From: Candidatus Pacearchaeota archaeon
GTDB taxonomy: Archaea > Nanobdellota > Nanobdellia > Pacearchaeales > GW2011-AR1
DNA length: 13,553 nt
Direction of reading: 5' to 3'
Assembly (NCBI GenBank): GCA_014728745.1
Contig: WJLC01000051.1
Span: 1 to 13,553 of the forward strand
The notes beneath the pieces are model-generated. The model searched no databases. It was given only the letters and a program-made list of their open reading frames with translations, and was not told where the DNA came from. Shown here in pieces: positions 1 through 6,691 of the stretch. Within the stretch, counting starts at the first letter, position 1. Each line of letters opens with the position of its first letter. The translations under genes were made by a program, and so were the position numbers.

Positions 1-106
1 AAACAGAGGGACAGTTACAAAACAATTTATGTGTGTCTAACTGCTGATGTATTTCTAATCCAGATTTAAATCCAATATCTTTGTAATCAATTTCTTTTTT
101 AGCCAT
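1..106 (-). CDS. gatE: Glu-tRNA(Gln) amidotransferase subunit E, N-terminal fragment
   Basis: Only the first 35 codons lie in the window; the gene runs off the left edge. The peptide begins MAKKEIDYKDIGFKSGLEIH and continues QQLDTHKLFCNCPSV. The block G-L-E-I-H-Q-Q-L-D-T followed by K-L-F-C-N-C-P-S is the characteristic N-terminus of archaeal GatE, the subunit that phosphorylates Glu on Glu-tRNA(Gln) and receives ammonia from GatD. C30 and C32 are the first half of the zinc-binding set shared with GatB. It lies 40 bp downstream of the LysRS-like gene on the same strand, but a TATA-like element at 129-136 is centred 26.5 nt before the ATG, so it may have its own leaderless transcript. There is no Shine-Dalgarno. 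GatB is the main alternative, but a separate complete gatB is present and the QQLDT wording is GatE-like. Confidence 0.88.
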   Translation of the reverse strand, partial: MAKKEIDYKDIGFKSGLEIHQQLDTHKLFCNCPSV

Positions 107-128
107 AAATAAAAATAGAATCAGCAGT

Positions 129-136
129 TATTAAAA
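129..136 (-). promoter_or_regulatory. TATA-like element for gatE
   Basis: TTTTAATA on the minus strand is centred 26.5 nt before the gatE ATG. This is the spacing seen before other leaderless genes here. It would allow gatE to be transcribed apart from the LysRS-like gene upstream. Confidence 0.45.
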
Positions 137-146
137 GTTACTAGAA

Positions 147-1196
147 TTATTTCTTATTAAAAAGTTCTCTCTCAATTGTTCTGTAATCTAAAACCTTAAG
201 ATCTTCTTTAGAAACATAACTCATAAAATCAGCTATTCTTTTAGAATAATCTTCTCCAAAATGATTTTTCAAATGATCTATAGATAATCCATTATTTTTG
301 CTCTTACTCATCTTTGTACCGTCTCTTGCGAAAAAAGTAGGGCCAATTAAAATGTCTGGCAAATTTCCTTCAGTTGCTATGTTTACTATTGACATAATTT
401 TTTCTATTTTAGAAACTTTTCCATCCTCTCTTGTTTCAAACAAATCAAACTGCTCATTATTTGGTCTTGGTCCAGCATCATGTGGTTCTCTATAATCTCC
501 TCCAAAAACATGAACATCAGCATAAGGTTTTACTGTTTTATCTCTAAGAGGATCAATGAAAAAATGAACTGCTAAATCATTATCAGTATCTAAAACATCC
601 ATTTCATAATCCTTTACAGAGCATTCAGGATTAGTACATTGAGTTTTTAAATTGCCCTCATTGTATTTAGCAGGAAAAGGTGATGAAGTTCCACAATCAT
701 TGCAAAGTGGAAAAACCAAACTATGCTCCTTAGGAACTCTTCTCAAAACATATTGCATGATTCCTTCTCTTTCTAAAACTCTCCTCAAACCAACTCTGAA
801 TCCAAGATCTTTTTGTACATCAGATAATTTTTTAATGTCATAAGAAACATCCAAGTGATTTTGCAATCCTTCTGTGAATTCTTCTATTCTTGCTATTGAC
901 TTATCATATAAAGAATTATATTCTCCTGTCTTATCAGGCAATGAATTAAAATATCTAACATACCCATTCTCTTTTATGCTCCAGTCTGCAGCATCAGGCA
1001 AGTCTAAATCACACACAGTTAAATTGACTTTAGAAAGATGCGGTCCAATATCTTGTCCCAAAACGCCAGCTAAGCTAAGTGTGGCCATATTTCCTAAATG
1101 AATTATTCCAGAAGGCCTAAGTCCAATAGCTATGTTTACATCCTCCCCCCTATCTGAATAACTTGAGGAGATTTCTCTAAAATCTTTTTGTGTCAT
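147..1196 (-). CDS. Short class I LysRS-like aminoacyl-tRNA synthetase
   Basis: This 349-aa protein has a class I synthetase Rossmann core. The HIGH-type motif is HLGN at residues 33-36 inside G-L-R-P-S-G-I-I-H-L-G-N, and the KMSKS motif is at 295-299. An insertion carries a putative zinc site, C165-x2-C168 and C187-x4-C192. The segment V-F-G-G-D-Y-R-E-P-H-D-A-G (229-241) occupies the place of the G-K-D-H...D-T-G block of class I lysyl-tRNA synthetase (LysRS-I), so LysRS-I is the best family guess. Known LysRS-I enzymes are about 500 residues or more. Here the protein ends about 50 residues after KMSKS, so the C-terminal anticodon-binding helical domain is absent. It could be a minimal LysRS or a paralogue that uses another acceptor. 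The ATG at 1196 is supported by a TATA element centred about 29 nt upstream, and the gene reads towards gatE. Class I assignment is firm; amino acid specificity is not. Confidence 0.75.
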   Translation of the reverse strand: MTQKDFREISSSYSDRGEDVNIAIGLRPSGIIHLGNMATLSLAGVLGQDIGPHLSKVNLTVCDLDLPDAADWSIKENGYVRYFNSLPDKTGEYNSLYDKSIARIEEFTEGLQNHLDVSYDIKKLSDVQKDLGFRVGLRRVLEREGIMQYVLRRVPKEHSLVFPLCNDCGTSSPFPAKYNEGNLKTQCTNPECSVKDYEMDVLDTDNDLAVHFFIDPLRDKTVKPYADVHVFGGDYREPHDAGPRPNNEQFDLFETREDGKVSKIEKIMSIVNIATEGNLPDILIGPTFFARDGTKMSKSKNNGLSIDHLKNHFGEDYSKRIADFMSYVSKEDLKVLDYRTIERELFNKK

Positions 1197-1220
1197 TGGA
1201 CTATTATAAGAGTGTTTTCC

Positions 1221-1229
1221 TTTATAAAG
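1221..1229 (-). promoter_or_regulatory. TATA-like element for the LysRS-like gene
   Basis: CTTTATAAA on the minus strand is centred about 29 nt before the ATG at 1196, leaving a leader of only a few bases. The following 65 bp to the divergent promoter at 1295 show no other recognisable site. Confidence 0.5.
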
Positions 1230-1294
1230 CTTACTATATGTAACCCCTTAATAGTTACAAACAATTATTAGTTATTTTAATGTTGTCAAAAACC

Positions 1295-1302
1295 TTTATA
1301 AT
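1295..1302 (+). promoter_or_regulatory. TATA-like element for the DUF1003 gene
   Basis: TTTATAAT is centred 25.5 nt before the ATG at 1324. The predicted transcription start falls on or next to the start codon, giving a leaderless mRNA. Confidence 0.55.
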
Positions 1303-1323
1303 CTCCTTTGTTTTAAGTTAAAT

Positions 1324-1731
1324 ATGGCTAAAAAAGGGATTAAAAAAAAGAAACAAGGCAAATTCACAAAAATAACCAAAATTCCAAGAACTTTTGGGCA
1401 AAAAGCCTCTGATTTTATCTCAAAATGGGTTGGAAGTTGGACATTCATAATTCTTTTAGGTTTGTTTATTCTAACATGGATTTATCTTAATGTTACTGCA
1501 TATGTTAATAATTGGGATCCCTGGCCATTCATTATCTTAAATTTGTGCTTGTCATGTTTAGCTGCAGTTCAGGCTCCTATAATCCTTATGAGTCAAAATC
1601 GGCAAGCTGAAAAAGACAGGCAAAAAGCAGAGTATGATTATGCTGTTAACAGAAAAGCAGAAAGAGAAATTTCAGAAATTCAAAAGCATCTTAAAAAAAT
1701 TGAGAGAAAAATAAATCAACTAAAAAAGTAA
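1324..1731 (+). CDS. DUF1003 family membrane protein
   Basis: This 135-aa protein has two membrane segments, about residues 40-57 and 68-89, joined by a short loop with D-P-W-P-F. It carries the DUF1003 hallmarks: G-S-W-T-F-I at the first segment, D-P-x-P-F-I-x-L-N-L-x-L-S before the second, then A-P-I-I-L-M-S-Q-N-R-Q and a charged tail with D-R-x-x-A-E-x-D-Y-x-V-N. The C-terminal 45 residues are predicted helical and highly charged, and should lie in the cytoplasm. The molecular function of DUF1003 is unknown. The N-terminus is lysine-rich (K-K-G-I-K-K-K-K), like several other proteins in this window. The start is fixed by a TATA element 25.5 nt upstream. The gene converges on gatD with only 13 bp between stop codons. 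Confidence 0.9.
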   Translation: MAKKGIKKKKQGKFTKITKIPRTFGQKASDFISKWVGSWTFIILLGLFILTWIYLNVTAYVNNWDPWPFIILNLCLSCLAAVQAPIILMSQNRQAEKDRQKAEYDYAVNRKAEREISEIQKHLKKIERKINQLKK

Positions 1732-1744
1732 GTTTACTCAAATT

Positions 1745-3178
1745 TTATTTTTCTAATCTATCACTAAATTCTCTAGAAAAATTATCAAGCATTTTTTCTT
1801 TAATATCTTGCTTATTATTTGTCCATTCCTCATGTCCTAAAACCCACCCAAGTTTAACTAATGCAGTTTCAGCAAGCATATCTTCTAAATAAATTATTCC
1901 TGTTTCTAGCAACTCTCTTCCATTGCTATAAACTAAGGGGTCTAGTCTTCCATGGACTGTCTGAGCAGCTGCACATACAATTACTCCTTTTTTCTGAATA
2001 TCTTTTAACTTATTTGTCCAACCTTTTCTAGCTCTTTTAGTTGGAGCATGTCCTAATCCAGACATTTCTAAAACAAGCCCCTTGTATTTATTCTTAACAT
2101 AATAATCCAATATGCTAGGCTCTTGTCCAGGATAAATTTTAACAAGGGCAACCCTCCCATCAAATTTCAAATCTGTCTTGCATTTGCTTGTGTTTTTAAC
2201 ATTATATTCACTTTCCTTAATCAGTTTATCAGGATAAATTCTTGCAAATGCCTTTCCATTAACAATCTTAAACGCATCTCTTTTTGATGTATGCAATTTT
2301 CTAACTTTTGTGCCTGGCATTGCAAGGCAGTAATCATCATTACTAGAAGAATGTCCAACAAGCATCACCTCTGCAATGTCTGAACTAGCAGCAAGTGCAG
2401 CACATCTTAAATTAAGATTAGCATCTGAGCTTGCCCTATCTATACTTCTCTGACTATAAGTCAATACAACTGGCTTGTTTAATTTAGATGTTGCATTAAG
2501 AAAAAAACTCAATGCTGCAGAAGTATAATGTAAAAAATCAGTTCCATGAGTAATTATTATCCCTTTTATATTGCTGTCATTAAGAAGCTTTTCAGAAACC
2601 CTTGCAATCTTTTTCCAATCCTTGTAATCCATGTCTTCAGAAGCCTTCATAAAAGGCACTTTCACCTTAACAACATTAACCTTATCAAAAACACCTGGAT
2701 AATATTTAAGCAGATTCTCTGGACTTGTTAGCCAATCAACTCCACCTTTTTTAGGATTAAGTCTAGCAGCAATTGTCCCTCCTGTTATTATCATTGCAAT
2801 ATTTGGCTTGCCTTTTTCTTTTTTTAATTCCAATTCTTGTTTTTCTTCTTTAAATTGCTCAAGCAATTTCACATCAAAAACATCTTTTTTCTTAAATCCA
2901 ATGTTATAACCAGAATCCAACTTCAATAATACAATTCCTTGCTCACTCTCAGGACTCTCTAATAAAATACCCTCATAAATAATTTTAGCTAAATGAATTT
3001 CAACCCTGTCTCCTGGTTTTGGAGTAATATCTTTAGATTTTTTGCTGGATTTTTTCCTTGGCTTTGTTTTAGACTTCTTAGAATTATTAGGGCTTTTAGA
3101 AACCTTAGAGTTATTAGTTTTCTTAGTTCTTTTCTTTGACTTTTTTTTCTTTGCACTCTTGCTCTTTTTCTTATTCAT
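1745..3178 (-). CDS. gatD: Glu-tRNA(Gln) amidotransferase subunit D with lysine-rich N-tail
   Basis: GatD is the asparaginase-like subunit that releases ammonia from Gln or Asn for GatE. From the ATG at 3178 the protein is 477 aa. Residues 1 to about 50 form a Lys/Ser-rich tail. About 55-102 is the N-terminal beta-barrel domain (P-G-D-R-V-E-I...G-F-K-K-K-D-V) that separates GatD from plain asparaginases. The amidase domain follows, with T-G-G-T-I-A (nucleophile Thr135), H-G-T-D (Thr213, Asp214) and Lys291 in G-T-K-V-R-K. These match the Thr-Thr-Asp-Lys set of asparaginases in residue type and spacing. An in-frame TTG at 3184 would add two residues, but the ATG at 3178 lies 25.5 nt from the TATA element shared with gatB and is preferred. 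The tail is additional to the usual family architecture and is the odd feature here. Confidence 0.95.
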   Translation of the reverse strand: MNKKKSKSAKKKKSKKRTKKTNNSKVSKSPNNSKKSKTKPRKKSSKKSKDITPKPGDRVEIHLAKIIYEGILLESPESEQGIVLLKLDSGYNIGFKKKDVFDVKLLEQFKEEKQELELKKEKGKPNIAMIITGGTIAARLNPKKGGVDWLTSPENLLKYYPGVFDKVNVVKVKVPFMKASEDMDYKDWKKIARVSEKLLNDSNIKGIIITHGTDFLHYTSAALSFFLNATSKLNKPVVLTYSQRSIDRASSDANLNLRCAALAASSDIAEVMLVGHSSSNDDYCLAMPGTKVRKLHTSKRDAFKIVNGKAFARIYPDKLIKESEYNVKNTSKCKTDLKFDGRVALVKIYPGQEPSILDYYVKNKYKGLVLEMSGLGHAPTKRARKGWTNKLKDIQKKGVIVCAAAQTVHGRLDPLVYSNGRELLETGIIYLEDMLAETALVKLGWVLGHEEWTNNKQDIKEKMLDNFSREFSDRLEK

Positions 3179-3199
3179 AAACAAAGCAACTTAGCAAGA

Positions 3200-3207
3200 T
3201 ATAAAAA
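3200..3207. promoter_or_regulatory. Shared bidirectional TATA element between gatD and gatB
   Basis: TATAAAAA on the plus strand (TTTTTATA on the minus strand) is centred at 3203.5. This is 25.5 nt from the gatB ATG at 3229 and 25.5 nt from the gatD ATG at 3178. No second TATA-like element is evident in the 50-nt gap, so one TBP site probably serves both genes and yields leaderless transcripts in both directions. Direction would then depend on flanking BRE sequence. Confidence 0.6.
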
Positions 3208-3228
3208 ACTATCTTTCTAATTCAATAC

Positions 3229-4599
3229 ATGGCAAAAATAGGTTTGGAAATTCATGGTTATATTGACACTAAAGAAAAACTCTTTTGCAATTGCAAGGCA
3301 ATACATGGTAGCAAGCATGCAAAACCAAATACAAATATATGCCCAATATGCACAGGACAGCCAGGAAGCAAGCCAATGCTTCCAAATTCAAGTGCAATTG
3401 ATAAAGCAATTCAAATAGCATTGATGTTAGGATGTAAAGTGAATAAAAAACTAGTCTGGCAAAGAAAACATTACTCCTGGCCTGATTTACCAAAAGGTTT
3501 TCAAAATACTATTTCAGGTCCTCACGCAATTAAAAATGGGGAAAGAGGAAGTTTTGAAGACATTGGGATAACAGAATGTCATCTTGAGGAAGATCCTGCT
3601 GCATGGAACCCAAAAACAGGAGAAATAGATTATAATCGAAGCGGAAGTCCTTTAATTGAGATTGTTACAGAACCTCATTTCAAAACAGCTGAACAAGTTG
3701 TTGAATGGTTAAAGGGACTGCTTACAACCTTAAGCTACATAAAAGCAATTGATAAAAAAGCAGGCATAAAAGCAGATGTGAATGTCTCAATAAAAGGGGG
3801 GAAAAGAGTTGAAATGAAAAATATTAATTCTTTAAAAAATATAAAAGCAGCAATTGAAGCAGAACTTAAAAGGCAGAAAACACCTGGACAAATGCCTAAG
3901 AAGCAAGAAACAAGAAGGTTTGATTCTGAGAAAAAAGAAACAAAATTAATGAGAACAAAAGAACAGGCTGCAGATTACAGATTTATTGCAGAGCCTGACT
4001 TGCCTGCCATTAATATAAAAGAGCAAAGAATTTCAAAACTCAAATCAAAAATTCCTGAAACCCCTCAAGTCAAATTAGAAAAACTAATTAAAAAGTACAA
4101 AATAAACAAAAAGGCTGCTGAAATTTTAACTCAAAAGATAGAGATTGTAGAATTCTTTGAATCTGTAATAAAGAAAATAAACGACAAGAATCTCGCAACT
4201 CGTTGGGTTACTGAAGAGCTTCTTTCAGTCTTAAACTATAATAAAAAAGAGCTTGATGATGCAGACATAGATATTAAACCAGAGCATTTCATAGAGCTTT
4301 TAGAGCTTATTCAAAACAAAACACTAACAGAATTAAAAGCAAAAGACATTTTAAGGGCATGGATTCCAAGCTCTAAATCTCCTGCAAAAGCAGCAAAAAA
4401 GCAAAGCAAAATTTCAGACAAAGAAGCGATTGAGGAAATTGTTAATGAGGTAATAAAAAAGAACAAAAAAGCTGTTAAAGATTACAAATCAGGAGAGAAA
4501 AAAGCAATTAATTTCTTAGTTGGACAGGTTATGAGATTAAGTAATAAGCGTGCAGACTTTCAAACAGCTAAAAAAATTCTTATGAAAAAGTTGAAGTAA
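3229..4599 (+). CDS. gatB: Asp/Glu-tRNA amidotransferase subunit B
   Basis: This 456-aa protein has the GatB kinase/amidotransferase core followed by a C-terminal YqeY-like tRNA-binding domain. The N-terminus reads I-G-L-E-I-H. A zinc site is formed by C20-x-C22 and C38-x2-C41. Other conserved blocks are D-L-P-K-G-F-Q, H-L-E-E-D-P-A, D-Y-N-R-S-G-S-P-L-I-E-I-V, K-A-D-V-N-V-S, V-E-M-K-N-I-N-S, Q-E-T-R and D-Y-R-F-I-A-E-P-D-L-P. The C-terminal 150 residues carry the helical domain (A-R-W/T-R-W type region, then F-L-V-G-Q-V-M). It lacks the AspRS-like insertion of GatE. GatB normally works with GatA and GatC to make Asn-tRNA(Asn) or Gln-tRNA(Gln); neither partner is in the window. It is unusual that it faces gatD, the partner of GatE. 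Confidence 0.95.
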   Translation: MAKIGLEIHGYIDTKEKLFCNCKAIHGSKHAKPNTNICPICTGQPGSKPMLPNSSAIDKAIQIALMLGCKVNKKLVWQRKHYSWPDLPKGFQNTISGPHAIKNGERGSFEDIGITECHLEEDPAAWNPKTGEIDYNRSGSPLIEIVTEPHFKTAEQVVEWLKGLLTTLSYIKAIDKKAGIKADVNVSIKGGKRVEMKNINSLKNIKAAIEAELKRQKTPGQMPKKQETRRFDSEKKETKLMRTKEQAADYRFIAEPDLPAINIKEQRISKLKSKIPETPQVKLEKLIKKYKINKKAAEILTQKIEIVEFFESVIKKINDKNLATRWVTEELLSVLNYNKKELDDADIDIKPEHFIELLELIQNKTLTELKAKDILRAWIPSSKSPAKAAKKQSKISDKEAIEEIVNEVIKKNKKAVKDYKSGEKKAINFLVGQVMRLSNKRADFQTAKKILMKKLK

Positions 4600-4606
4600 A
4601 AAATAA

Positions 4607-4678
4607 TAGGCCTACCAGGATTCGAACCTGGATTACATGGGCCGAAACCATGTGTTCTATCCATTGAACTATAGGCCC
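4607..4678 (-). tRNA. tRNA-Arg (anticodon UCG)
   Basis: A full cloverleaf of 72 nt can be read on the minus strand. It has acceptor GGGCCTA pairing with TAGGCCT, D arm GTTC/GAAC with loop AATGGATA, and anticodon stem CATGG/CCATG with loop TTTCGGC (anticodon TCG at 4643-4645). The variable loop is four bases and the T arm is CCAGG/CCTGG with loop TTCGAAT. The discriminator is A. UCG reads CGA and related arginine codons. No CCA is encoded (the next bases are TTA), so CCA is added after transcription. The first acceptor pair is G1-U72, slightly unusual. There is no intron. It lies 7 bp from the gatB stop, on the opposite strand. Confidence 0.95.
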
Positions 4679-4720
4679 TAACTTACATAAATTTACTGAA
4701 AATACTAACTTTTCATTAAT

Positions 4721-4728
4721 TTTAAATA
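4721..4728 (+). promoter_or_regulatory. TATA-like element for proS
   Basis: TTTAAATA is centred 25.5 nt before the ATG at 4750. It overlaps the in-frame TTG at 4729, which would therefore be upstream of the transcript and cannot be the start. Confidence 0.55.
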
Positions 4729-4749
4729 TTGCCTTTATTTAAATTCATT

Positions 4750-6210
4750 ATGACTAAAGAAACTCAAGAAGGTTTAACTGTAACAAAAGAAGGGGATTTC
4801 AGTGAATGGTACCAAGAACTAATCACAAAAGCAGAGCTAGCAGATTACTCTTCTGTATCAGGTTGCATTGTATTCAGGCCAAGAGCATACCAAATATGGG
4901 AAAAGACAAAATCTGTTATTGATAAGGAATTTAAAAAAATTGGAATTCAAAACTCCTATTTTCCTTTATTTATCCCAAAAAAACTTCTTGCAAAAGAGTC
5001 AAAACATGTTGAGGGTTTTACTCCAGAAGTTGCATGGGTAACTCACGCAGGCAGTACAAAACTAAATGAAAAACTAGCAGTGAGGCCAACAAGTGAGGCA
5101 ATAATGTATGATTCATACTCAAAATGGATTAGAAGTCACAATGATTTACCATTAAAATTAAATCAGTGGAACAATGTTGTTAGATGGGAATTCAAGCATC
5201 CTGTTCCTTTTTTAAGAACACGAGAATTCTTATGGAATGAGGGACATAATGTTTATTCTAATGCAAAAGACCTTGAAAAAGACAGAAAAGCTATAATGAA
5301 AATATATCAAAACTTTATGAAAAATTACATGGCTCTACCATCCTTACCAGGAAAAAAATCAGACAAAGAAAAATTTGCAGGCGCAGAAGCAACTTACTCT
5401 TTTGAACTAATGCTTCCTAATGGAAAAGCAATTCAGGGTCCAGATTATCATGATGACGGCCAAAACTTTGCTCAGGCATATGACATAAACTTCTTAGACA
5501 AAAAAGGGAACACTCAATTTGCATATCAATCAACATACGCAATAACAACAAGAATGTTAGGAGTTATGTTTGCAATTCATTCAGACAACTCTGGATTAAT
5601 AATACCTCCTAAGTTAGCAAAAAACAAAGTGGTTATTGTTCCAATATTATTTGATAAAACAAAAAAGAAAGTTCTCAAAAAAGCAAAGGAAATTGAAAAA
5701 TCTCTTGCAAGATTCAGCCCAATTTTAGATGAAAGAGAGGATTACACTCCAGGATGGAAATTCAATGAATGGGAATTAAAAGGGATTCCAATAAGAATTG
5801 AGATTGGTCCTAAGGATTTAAAAAACAAATCGGTTACAATCTCAAAGAGAACCCAGCCTGAAAAAAACAAAAAATTCCAGATAAAGATTTCAGATTTAGA
5901 AGAGCAATTACCAAGCCTGTTAGATGAAATTCAAGATGAGCTTTATAAAAAAGCAAAAAAGCTTCTTGACTCTAGTAAAACAAAGGCAAAAACAATTGCA
6001 GAATTAATCAAAGCAATAGAAAATAAAAAAATAGCTCTTGCTCCTGTCTGTGGCAAAGTTGAATGCGAGGACATAATAAAAGATAAAACAGGCGGAGCCA
6101 AAACACTTAATGCTCCTTTAAATCAAAAGAAATATGCAATAAAAGGTAAAAAATGTCTTGCTTGCAACAAAAAAGCCAAATATCATATTTACATAGGAAA
6201 ATCCTATTGA
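4750..6210 (+). CDS. proS: Prolyl-tRNA synthetase, archaeal/eukaryotic type
   Basis: This class II synthetase of 486 aa attaches proline to tRNA(Pro). Visible elements are R-P-T-S-E (112-116), the motif 2 region with R-W-E-F-K and R-T-R-E (about 145-159), and motif 3 with T-T-R-M-L-G (Arg at 268) followed by H-S-D-N-S-G-L-I-I-P-P. An anticodon-binding domain spans about 290-395. A C-terminal zinc-like domain has C434, C439, C469 and C472. The chain ends in Tyr (G-K-S-Y), as usual for this type, and there is no bacterial editing insertion. The substrate-pocket block that commonly reads Q-x-G-T-S-H-x-L-G-Q-N-F reads QGPDYHDDGQNF here (229-240). The ATG at 4750 is preferred over the TTG at 4729, which lies inside the promoter. 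The gene stands alone on the plus strand after the tRNA-Arg gene. Confidence 0.95.
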   Translation: MTKETQEGLTVTKEGDFSEWYQELITKAELADYSSVSGCIVFRPRAYQIWEKTKSVIDKEFKKIGIQNSYFPLFIPKKLLAKESKHVEGFTPEVAWVTHAGSTKLNEKLAVRPTSEAIMYDSYSKWIRSHNDLPLKLNQWNNVVRWEFKHPVPFLRTREFLWNEGHNVYSNAKDLEKDRKAIMKIYQNFMKNYMALPSLPGKKSDKEKFAGAEATYSFELMLPNGKAIQGPDYHDDGQNFAQAYDINFLDKKGNTQFAYQSTYAITTRMLGVMFAIHSDNSGLIIPPKLAKNKVVIVPILFDKTKKKVLKKAKEIEKSLARFSPILDEREDYTPGWKFNEWELKGIPIRIEIGPKDLKNKSVTISKRTQPEKNKKFQIKISDLEEQLPSLLDEIQDELYKKAKKLLDSSKTKAKTIAELIKAIENKKIALAPVCGKVECEDIIKDKTGGAKTLNAPLNQKKYAIKGKKCLACNKKAKYHIYIGKSY

Positions 6211-6291
6211 AAATTTATAGTTATTAATAGAAGATTTGTAGCATATTAAATACTATCAAATAAGCAGTATTCTTTATTCTATTTCAACACA

Positions 6292-6408
6292 CTATTCAGA
6301 GTTAACTGAGTACAGTTCATTTTCAAGCTGCAAAGTCTTTTCAAGCAACTTGCCCAGTTCATTCTCTAAATACTCTTTCTCTTTTGCCATTTGTTTTTTG
6401 TTTCCCAT
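6292..6408 (-). CDS. Possible 38-residue coiled-coil protein
   Basis: A short ORF that I do not recognise. From M7 onward it is rich in Lys, Glu and Leu (for example K-E-K-E-Y-L-E-N-E-L-G-K-L-L-E-K). Residues L14, L18, L21, T25, L28 and L32 fall on a perfect heptad a/d pattern, consistent with a short two-strand coiled coil. A TATA-like TTAAATAA at 6424-6431 is centred only 19.5 nt before the first ATG. The 25.5-nt rule of the window would place the transcript start near 6402, favouring initiation at the second ATG at 6390 (32 residues). There is no Shine-Dalgarno. It lies in a stretch otherwise without genes and could be a chance ORF. Confidence 0.35.
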   Translation of the reverse strand: MGNKKQMAKEKEYLENELGKLLEKTLQLENELYSVNSE

Positions 6409-6469
6409 TTTTGTTTTTGGGTTTTATTTAAGAGTCTGCTGACGTGCTATTGTCCAAAGACAAACAACC

Positions 6470-6654
6470 GCAAAATAAAACAGAAATCCTTTCCAGGTCT
6501 GAATAATTAATTAAGAAATCTCCTGCACTTTAACTCAGACCTAAGAAGGAAACCTGAATTAAAATGAGGTATATTTAATCCCTGGGCCAAAAGCTAAGAC
6601 ACTTGCCAGTGAAGGAATCATTTTCCAACACGTATGTCTTATTTCTTGACTCAT
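6470..6654 (-). ncRNA. Candidate structured noncoding RNA, family unknown
   Basis: No protein family is recognisable between proS and the RecJ-like gene. A minus-strand TATA element at 6676-6683 predicts a start at about 6654. The RNA read from there folds locally. A three-way unit is closed by UAAGA/UCUUA, with hairpins GGAA-UUCC and CACU-AGUG. Further 3', a long hairpin has arms at 6535-6549 and 6488-6502 pairing at 14 of 15 positions including two G-U pairs, extended by CAGG/UUCUG-type pairing to about 6484-6556. The two G-U pairs become C-A mismatches if the plus strand is read, which supports minus-strand transcription. The hairpin is followed by T-rich sequence (6472-6480), a possible terminator. 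The 3' end is uncertain and could extend to about 6430. It does not show the conserved blocks of RNase P RNA or SRP RNA that I know. Confidence 0.4.
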
Positions 6655-6675
6655 GCAATTAATAGGAAGAACTTA

Positions 6676-6683
6676 TTTTTATA
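6676..6683 (-). promoter_or_regulatory. TATA-like element upstream of the candidate RNA
   Basis: TATAAAAA on the minus strand lies just after the stop of the RecJ-like gene. It is identical to the gatB-strand TATA octamer. Its centre is 25.5 nt before position 6654, which is where an ATG of a 31-codon ORF also lies. Confidence 0.5.
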
Positions 6684-6691
6684 TGTTTCTA

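Noticed and set aside
1745..3178. Plain type I L-asparaginase
   Set aside because: The N-terminal beta-barrel domain before the amidase domain and the gatB/gatE neighbourhood identify GatD.
3229..4599. gatE instead of gatB
   Set aside because: The protein lacks the AspRS-like insertion of GatE, and a separate gatE begins at 106 on the minus strand.
4729..4749. TTG start for ProRS
   Set aside because: It lies within the TATA element and would be upstream of the predicted transcript.
6559..6654. 31-codon minus-strand ORF starting exactly at the predicted transcription start
   Set aside because: The ATG fits the leaderless geometry, but the peptide has no recognisable pattern, its codon use is not like neighbours, and it overlaps the RNA folds. 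Kept as an alternative to the noncoding RNA, not annotated.
6430..6660. RNase P RNA or SRP RNA
   Set aside because: The conserved GAGGAAAGUCC-type block of RNase P and the helix 8 motif of SRP RNA are not found on either strand.
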